From assembly GCA_023416875.1 (NCBI GenBank), contig JAEZGT010000074.1:1-6409 (forward strand): a DNA stretch of 6,409 nt, written 5' to 3'. The position numbers were made by a program, and so were the translations under genes. The stretch is from Pseudomonadota bacterium. Lineage in GTDB: Bacteria > Pseudomonadota > Gammaproteobacteria > Pseudomonadales > Cellvibrionaceae. This document shows, piece after piece, positions 1 to 4,201 of this stretch (positions within the stretch are counted from its first letter, which is position 1; every line of letters begins with the position of its first letter). Under the pieces are notes generated by a model. It made no database searches. It saw nothing but the letters and a program-made list of their open reading frames with translations, and was not told the origin of the DNA.

Positions 1-2177
1 CCTTGGAGGAGCTGCAACACTTGCTGCGAAGCAGCGTTGGCCTGAGCCAGCATCGCCTGGGATGCCTGTTGCAGAACCTGGGCGCGACTGAGGGCCGCTG
101 TTTCCGCCGCAAAATCCGCATCCATAATGCGTGACCGCGCAGCTTCCGTATTTTCGGCCACTGACATCAAATTATTGATGGTGAAATCCAGCCGGTTATT
201 TGCGGCACCCAAATCCGCGCGAATGGCGTTGATGGTTTCCAGTGCATTGTCAATCACACCTATTGCCTTCTGCGCTTTGTCTGCGGTTTCAATACTTACA
301 CTGGCAATCGCGGTACCAAAGCGCCCTTCGGCAGTGGAGTTGGCTTCCAATAAACCGAGCGTTGCAGGATCAGCATTTGGACCGAGTTCAATGCTGATGG
401 GTTGGCCTGTAGTGCTGGTGAGTTTTAAGCCTGCAGGCACGGTTACACTGCCGCCACCGCCACCCGTCATAGTGACTACCACTTCGTCCGAAACCCCATT
501 ATTGTCGGCATCGCTGCCGACGTAATGAATAAAATCGGTGGCGTCAAAAGCGGTGGTGAAAATGTCATTTGCTGCGGCGGGACCAATGTTAATAGCGCCT
601 TGATCAGATTGCAGAACAACACGATCCCCCAATAAAGAAGCGGTTACGCCAGTGACATCGGTTTTTGCGTTAAAGGCGTCTACCAGCTCCGACATGGTCG
701 GCGTCGCAGACAAAGGAGGTGTCCCGAGATCAATTCCAGCACCGTTGATAACTAATGACGCGGTGGCATTATCCCATGCGGACATATCAATATTGCGAAT
801 CGATACGCTGGAAAAGGCATTGGCCACAACTCCGGTATCGGCGCTATGGCGATTAATCGCGTTAACCTTGCCTTGCAGGCTGTTCGTATCGGTGTTGTCA
901 ATCAGAGTGCCGTTGATGGTTAAATCGCCGACATTCCAGGGTACCTGCGCACCCGCTGCGGAAATACCAACCCCTTTTACCACGCCTGGATCTGTACTTT
1001 CACGGAATCCAAGTTGATGCAATTTGGCAATATCGCCGGTCGAGCCGAGAGCGACGGTAATAGGGTCACCGTGCGTGGAAGTCAGAATGATTTGACCATG
1101 AGCAGAATCAGAAATACTTCTCGCGCCTATGGCACCAGAGGCATTGAATATTTCAAAACCCGTGGCACGGGCCACCAGTTCAGCGGCACTATCGCTGGAC
1201 GTTGAGTCCGCGTCGTCCACCGCCACGACATTAATCGTCGCGCCGGTATTATTGGAAATATTCAATCGCCCATTACTGTCGGTATCAGCACTGATAATGC
1301 CGCCGGTGACAGTATTTATTTTCTCAACCAGCTCCTTCATGCTCTTGGTGTCGGTAATATTAAAAATCGTTTGGCCACTACCGTCTGCTGCTTCAATAGT
1401 AATGCGCAGCTTATTACCCTTTTCCAAAACACCATCGCCCGTAGTGGCTGACTGCAATGAGGTATAGCCAGATGCTTCTACGCCTCGGACATTTTTATTA
1501 ATGTTGTCGAGCAAGTCTTTGAAGGTATCTCCGTTAGTACCGTCAAACTTTCCGATAGATTGGCCGTTGATTAATATGTCTGTGTCATTCAGGACCAAGC
1601 CGTCAGTATCATCAGTAAGAACACTTGACACTGCAGCGCCCCACATATCCACCGATACAGATCCCATGCCGAGCGTTTTCGCATCCAACGCTTGAATATT
1701 AAGGCCGACGGTTTGATTAGCCTGAGAACCCACTTGTAAATCCACATTGCGCATACTGCCATCGAGCAGTGGCTGGCCGTTAAATGTGGTGGTTTTGGCG
1801 ATGCGATCCAGCTCTTGAATCAGCTGCTGAACTTCCGCGTCCAGGGTTGCGCGGTCGGCATCGGAATAAATACCGTTGGCGGCCTGAATGGACAGCTCGC
1901 GCTTACGGTGCAAAATATTGGTGGTCTCATCCAGCGCGCCTTCGGCTGTTTGAATCAACGAAATACCGTCATTGGCATTGCGCACAGCTTGGTTGAGGCC
2001 GCGGATTTGCGATGTCATCCGATTGGAAATAGCCAAACCTGCAGCGTCATCAGCAGCATTGTTAATTCTTTTACCGGATGACAAACGCTCCATAGCGGTT
2101 GACAACTCTTTACCGGAATTCACCAACTGCCGTTGCGCATTCAGTGACGAGACGTTGGTATTAATAATCAGAGGCAT
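1..2177 (-). CDS. fliC: Flagellin, large filament subunit (3' end cut by window)
   Basis: Structural subunit of the flagellar filament, exported by the flagellar type III system and assembled under the FliD cap. My translation from the ATG at 2177 gives 725 uninterrupted codons to the window edge. Residues 1-141 are a typical flagellin N-terminal D0/D1 domain: it opens MPLIINTNVSSLNAQ and contains ERLSSGKRINNAADDAAG (30-47) and RNANDGISLIQTAEGALDE (66-84). Residues about 631-725 are the C-terminal D1/D0 domain, with ENTEAARSRIMDADFAAET (675-693) and a tail ASQAMLAQANAASQQVL. Flagellins normally stop a few residues after this tail, so probably only a few codons are missing. The middle (about 142-630) is unusually long; enteric and pseudomonad flagellins total roughly 300-550 residues. 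It carries flagellin IN-motif-like modules near 201-242, 260-317, 419-460 and 475-530, and a five-glycine run at 572-576. There is no cysteine. Start choice rests on the canonical N-terminus and an AGGAG seven bases upstream. A flagellin is certain; which paralogue (fliC or flaA type) is not. Confidence 0.96.
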   Translation of the reverse strand, partial: MPLIINTNVSSLNAQRQLVNSGKELSTAMERLSSGKRINNAADDAAGLAISNRMTSQIRGLNQAVRNANDGISLIQTAEGALDETTNILHRKRELSIQAANGIYSDADRATLDAEVQQLIQELDRIAKTTTFNGQPLLDGSMRNVDLQVGSQANQTVGLNIQALDAKTLGMGSVSVDMWGAAVSSVLTDDTDGLVLNDTDILINGQSIGKFDGTNGDTFKDLLDNINKNVRGVEASGYTSLQSATTGDGVLEKGNKLRITIEAADGSGQTIFNITDTKSMKELVEKINTVTGGIISADTDSNGRLNISNNTGATINVVAVDDADSTSSDSAAELVARATGFEIFNASGAIGARSISDSAHGQIILTSTHGDPITVALGSTGDIAKLHQLGFRESTDPGVVKGVGISAAGAQVPWNVGDLTINGTLIDNTDTNSLQGKVNAINRHSADTGVVANAFSSVSIRNIDMSAWDNATASLVINGAGIDLGTPPLSATPTMSELVDAFNAKTDVTGVTASLLGDRVVLQSDQGAINIGPAAANDIFTTAFDATDFIHYVGSDADNNGVSDEVVVTMTGGGGGSVTVPAGLKLTSTTGQPISIELGPNADPATLGLLEANSTAEGRFGTAIASVSIETADKAQKAIGVIDNALETINAIRADLGAANNRLDFTINNLMSVAENTEAARSRIMDADFAAETAALSRAQVLQQASQAMLAQANAASQQVLQLLQ
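288..1595 (-). repeat. Two-fold diverged tandem repeat coding the flagellin outer domain
   Basis: The central part of the flagellin reads as two copies of a unit of about 215-220 residues: unit A about residues 195-410 (bases 1595-948), unit B about 413-630 (bases 941-288). Three landmarks recur in the same order at nearly constant offset. LINGQSI (202-208) pairs with TINGTLI (420-426), offset 218. SMKELVEKIN (279-288) pairs with TMSELVDAFN (494-503), offset 215. LTSTHGDPITVALG (365-378) pairs with LTSTTGQPISIELG (586-599), offset 221, with 9 of 14 identical. The copies are diverged at both protein and DNA level, so this is an old duplication rather than a recent one. The exact boundaries are estimates. 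Confidence 0.6.
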
Positions 2178-2184
2178 AGCTTAT

Positions 2185-2189
2185 CTCCT
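2185..2189 (-). promoter_or_regulatory. Ribosome binding site of fliC
   Basis: AGGAG lies seven bases before the ATG at 2177, an ideal Shine-Dalgarno match and spacing that fits the very high expression of a flagellin. It supports the ATG giving the canonical MPLIINTN start. The surrounding ACAGGAGA also contains a GGA, the core recognised by CsrA/RsmA, but one such core is not evidence of CsrA control. Confidence 0.9.
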
Positions 2190-2272
2190 GTTACCTAAAT
2201 ACAACCGGACCAGTCTTTCGCCACTCGGGTTACAGCGCCATTTATTTGCGCAAAGATCTGTCGGAATTTTAC

Positions 2273-2305
2273 AAGCTCAAACGATTTGTTAAATCGCTTG
2301 AACTC
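2273..2305 (-). promoter_or_regulatory. Long 5' leader hairpin of the fliC mRNA
   Basis: On the minus strand the arms 2305-2291 and 2287-2273 can form a 15-bp stem in RNA (12 Watson-Crick pairs and 3 G-U wobbles, no bulge) closed by a three-base AAC loop. The inner six pairs (CGATTT/AAATCG) are perfect. It would begin about 8 nt from the transcription start predicted from the sigma-54 promoter. No U tract follows (the next bases are GTAAAATTCC), so it does not look like a terminator. A 5'-terminal stem that stabilises the mRNA, as in the ompA leader, is the likeliest role; a DNA operator palindrome is the alternative. Confidence 0.6.
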
Positions 2306-2322
2306 TTGACTGAAAGCAATAT

Positions 2323-2338
2323 TGCAACGGGTGTGCCA
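2323..2338 (-). promoter_or_regulatory. Sigma-54 (RpoN) -24/-12 promoter of fliC
   Basis: The minus strand reads TGGCACACCCGTTGCA, preceded by C. This matches the RpoN consensus YTGGCACG-N4-TTGCW at every position except the seventh base of TGGCACG (A instead of G), and the invariant GG and GC are separated by exactly ten bases. Transcription should begin about 12 bases past the GC, near 2312, giving a leader of about 135 nt. The promoter points at fliC and lies after the flgKL terminator, so fliC is probably an independent unit needing RpoN and an enhancer-binding activator of the FleQ/FleR or FlrA/FlrC kind (inference). Confidence 0.87.
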
Positions 2339-2347
2339 GTAATGTTT

Positions 2348-2472
2348 TTGCCGCTGCCGCCGCTGGGAAAGCCCACTTTTCAGCTAATTTTGCGGGGTTT
2401 TAACTGCATGCCGCAGCGGCAACAGCCCAAAGCGGCAATAGATTGCAGTGCGAAAGACAAAAAATTGCCGCT
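2348..2472. repeat. Cluster of four TTGCCGCT 8-mers upstream of the fliC promoter
   Basis: TTGCCGCT occurs on the plus strand at 2348-2355 and 2465-2472, and as its reverse complement AGCGGCAA at 2415-2422 and 2431-2438. The copies at 2348 and 2415 extend to a 13-base inverted match with one mismatch (2348-2360 against 2422-2410), and GCCGCAGCGGC at 2410-2420 is itself a perfect palindrome around a central A. All copies lie about 10-135 bases upstream of the -24 element, where enhancer-type activators of sigma-54 promoters often bind. The protein that might bind is unknown. Confidence 0.5.
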
Positions 2473-2532
2473 CTGCCGCGTGGAAGTGGCGGGCATTTAT
2501 TGATTTTTTGACACAGCCGATTCCGCAGGCAT

Positions 2533-2557
2533 AAAAAAACCGGCCTAAGCCGGTTTT
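2533..2557 (-). terminator. Rho-independent terminator of flgKL
   Basis: On the minus strand a perfect 9-bp stem AAAACCGGC / GCCGGTTTT closes a TTAG tetraloop and runs into seven consecutive T. It starts 20 bases after the flgL stop codon. The plus-strand reading has only four T after the stem, so termination of minus-strand transcription is the main role. It separates flgKL from fliC, consistent with fliC having its own promoter. Confidence 0.92.
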
Positions 2558-2576
2558 GGGTGACTTGTATCAGAAC

Positions 2577-4175
2577 TTAGAGGCGAGCAAAGAGATTAAG
2601 CTGGCTGACGCGAATAAATGATTGTTGCGCAGCCTGCAGAATCAAGGATTGTTGTGAAAGACGGGTGGCGGCTTCCGCATAATCGAGATCGCGCAATTGG
2701 CTTACGATTTTTTTATTGACGAGTTGGGTATCCAAATGCAGATCGCGCGCGCTTTCAACCGTATTCATGCGCGCCCCAATTTTGGTCTGCACGTTAACAA
2801 CGCTTGTAAGGCCGTTGGCAAGATTGCTCAATGTTGAGGCTATCACCGCCGACAATTCCGTTTTTCCCTCGGCGCTACCTTCGAAGGAATCCATCGCTTC
2901 CTTAAAGCGTCCCAAGGTGGTGAGAATGCCTTGTTTTTCTGACGATTCGATAAAAAACTGGTCACCTGCCACCGCCTGGACACCATTGGTGGAAACGCTG
3001 CCGCTGGTGACGCTCAGCCCTAAAACCGCATCGATATTGGGTGAACCATTGGCGATGGTCATATTTACGCCGGCAGGCATTTGAAAACCTTGAGCATTTA
3101 CCTGAATGCCCAAACGTGCAAGGCGAGTGGCATTGCCATTAGCTGTACTGTTTAAATTCGCGGCCAGATCGGCAACGTTGGTGATATTGCCATCCAGCAC
3201 GAAATTCTCGGTGCGACCGCCGACGGTAATACTGAAACTCTCACTACTTCCGGAAAAATCCACAGGAAATGCCGGCGCCGCATCCGCACCGAACAATCGC
3301 GTGGCAGGTACCGCCTGAGAACCTGACGCGGGGCTGCCAATAATTTTGACGCTCACGCCCTTCAAAACAATGTCACTGCCCGGAACGTAGGCTTGATTGG
3401 CAACAATCACCCGTCCGGTAGAGCGCTCTGTCGCGGTAAAGTTTTTCCCCACAGGGGATAACGCGGAATCGGCATTAAAGGTAATGACGATATCCTCTGG
3501 ATAAAACTCGTCATACGCTTGTTGATTCACCACCTGGCCGACGTTGATTTTTGCCGGAGGATTGGCCTTGTTACTGGCGCTGGGAGAGGTTTCAAACGTT
3601 TTATTCGCGCTCTGCACATCGAGGAAAAGCGATTTACCCGAGTCGGTGGTGGCAACTTTGGTGTTATTCGCCACTTTGATGTATTGCTGACCATCATCGC
3701 CGCGATATTGAAAACCGCTAAAGGAATCGCCAACAAAGGGCTCGGAGCCACTTTTGTAACCGCCAAAAATATAATCGCCGTTGGCGTTGCGCGTATTCAG
3801 CAAATTAACCATTTCATCCATGCGTGCAGAGACTTCGGCAGCAAAGGCTTTATATTCTTTGTCCGTCAATGAGGCCGTGTTACCAGCGGCAACCGCAATT
3901 TCCTCCATGCGGTGCATGATATTCACAACGCTGTTGAGAGTGGATTCTTCTAGATTGAGATTATTTTCCGCAACATCCAGGTTTTTCAGATACTGATCGA
4001 TATTCGCCAGCTCATCTGTCAACTGCAGAATTTTAGTGGACGCCACCGGATCGTCAGCGGGAGTTAATATCCGCTTGCCTGCGGACATTTCCTCCTGCGT
4101 GCGCATAATGTCTTTGTTGGTGTTGGCCATGGAATTGCGGGCAACATTAAACATCTGCAGCGATGAAATTCTCAT
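2577..4175 (-). CDS. flgL: Flagellar hook-filament junction protein FlgL (HAP3)
   Basis: Forms the second adaptor ring between hook and filament, between FlgK and flagellin; exported by the flagellar type III apparatus. Complete, 532 residues. The N-terminal flagellin-like domain (about 1-140) has the FlgL opening MRISSLQMFNVARNSM, SAGKRILTPADDP (31-43) and NTRNANGDYIFGGYKSGSEPF (127-147). The C-terminal domain (about 405-532) has GDQFFIESSEKQGILTTL (404-421), the helical RDLDYAEAATRLSQQSLIL (495-513) and the family-type end SQLNLFARL. It is longer than usual: about 317 residues in enterics and about 440 in pseudomonads. The extra part is about residues 288-403, which contains an IN-motif-like stretch (VADLAANLN, 334-342). 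The lysine-rich junction with flgK is short, 26 bases after the flgK stop, so the two are one operon. The ATG is supported by AGAGG nine bases upstream. No cysteine. FlgL rather than flagellin is shown by the gene order, the N-terminus and the YIFGGY motif. Confidence 0.97.
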   Translation of the reverse strand: MRISSLQMFNVARNSMANTNKDIMRTQEEMSAGKRILTPADDPVASTKILQLTDELANIDQYLKNLDVAENNLNLEESTLNSVVNIMHRMEEIAVAAGNTASLTDKEYKAFAAEVSARMDEMVNLLNTRNANGDYIFGGYKSGSEPFVGDSFSGFQYRGDDGQQYIKVANNTKVATTDSGKSLFLDVQSANKTFETSPSASNKANPPAKINVGQVVNQQAYDEFYPEDIVITFNADSALSPVGKNFTATERSTGRVIVANQAYVPGSDIVLKGVSVKIIGSPASGSQAVPATRLFGADAAPAFPVDFSGSSESFSITVGGRTENFVLDGNITNVADLAANLNSTANGNATRLARLGIQVNAQGFQMPAGVNMTIANGSPNIDAVLGLSVTSGSVSTNGVQAVAGDQFFIESSEKQGILTTLGRFKEAMDSFEGSAEGKTELSAVIASTLSNLANGLTSVVNVQTKIGARMNTVESARDLHLDTQLVNKKIVSQLRDLDYAEAATRLSQQSLILQAAQQSFIRVSQLNLFARL

Positions 4176-4184
4176 TGCATCAAA

Positions 4185-4189
4185 CCTCT
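4185..4189 (-). promoter_or_regulatory. Ribosome binding site of flgL
   Basis: AGAGG lies nine bases before the ATG at 4175, inside the 26-base flgK-flgL gap. A second ATG at 4180-4178 lies nearer this site but is out of frame with flgL, so the ATG at 4175, which gives the canonical MRISSLQMF start, is preferred. Confidence 0.75.
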
Positions 4190-4201
4190 AAACCAATCGC
4201 G

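Larger units (their letters stand above)
2178..2576. other. flgL-fliC intergenic region, no gene
   Basis: These 399 bases hold no credible gene. Read on the minus strand, they contain in order: the flgKL terminator (2557-2533), a FleQ-like partial site TCAATAAAT (2503-2495, weak), four copies of an 8-mer (2472-2348), a sigma-54 promoter (2338-2323), a long hairpin (2305-2273), a 10-bp perfect palindrome TTTGCGCAAA (2254-2245) of unknown meaning, and the fliC ribosome binding site (2189-2185). The predicted fliC leader would be about 135 nt. I saw no convincing sigma-28 promoter. Confidence 0.85.

Noticed and set aside
452..470. The GC-rich glycine-codon run in fliC as a slippage or phase-variation tract
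   Set aside because: It encodes five glycines with mixed third bases (triplet-like, not a homopolymer), so slippage would change linker length without shifting frame; there is no evidence of variation.
2259..2266. Minus-strand TTCCGACA as a sigma-28 -10 box (consensus GCCGATAA)
   Set aside because: It matches poorly, and no TAAA-like -35 element lies at the required 15-base spacing; the bases there read ATCG.
2273..2305. The leader hairpin as a rho-independent terminator
   Set aside because: Neither strand has a T tract after the stem, and the stem is only moderately GC-rich.
2178..2312. A riboswitch in the fliC leader
   Set aside because: Only one hairpin is evident, no known aptamer core can be recognised, and a flagellin is not a usual riboswitch target apart from cyclic-di-GMP types, whose conserved core I could not find.
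2348..2472. The 8-mer cluster as a REP/BIME element or part of a CRISPR array
   Set aside because: Units are only 8 bases, irregularly spaced (67, 16, 34) and in mixed orientation, with no resemblance to a known REP core and no spacer pattern.
2246..2503. Plus-strand open frame across the flgL-fliC gap as a small gene
   Set aside because: It runs through the sigma-54 promoter, hairpin and repeat cluster, has no recognisable motif and no clear ribosome binding site. The regulatory reading explains the stretch better.
4176..4201. A promoter between flgK and flgL
   Set aside because: The gap is only 26 bases and is taken up by the flgL ribosome binding site; co-transcription is the simple reading.
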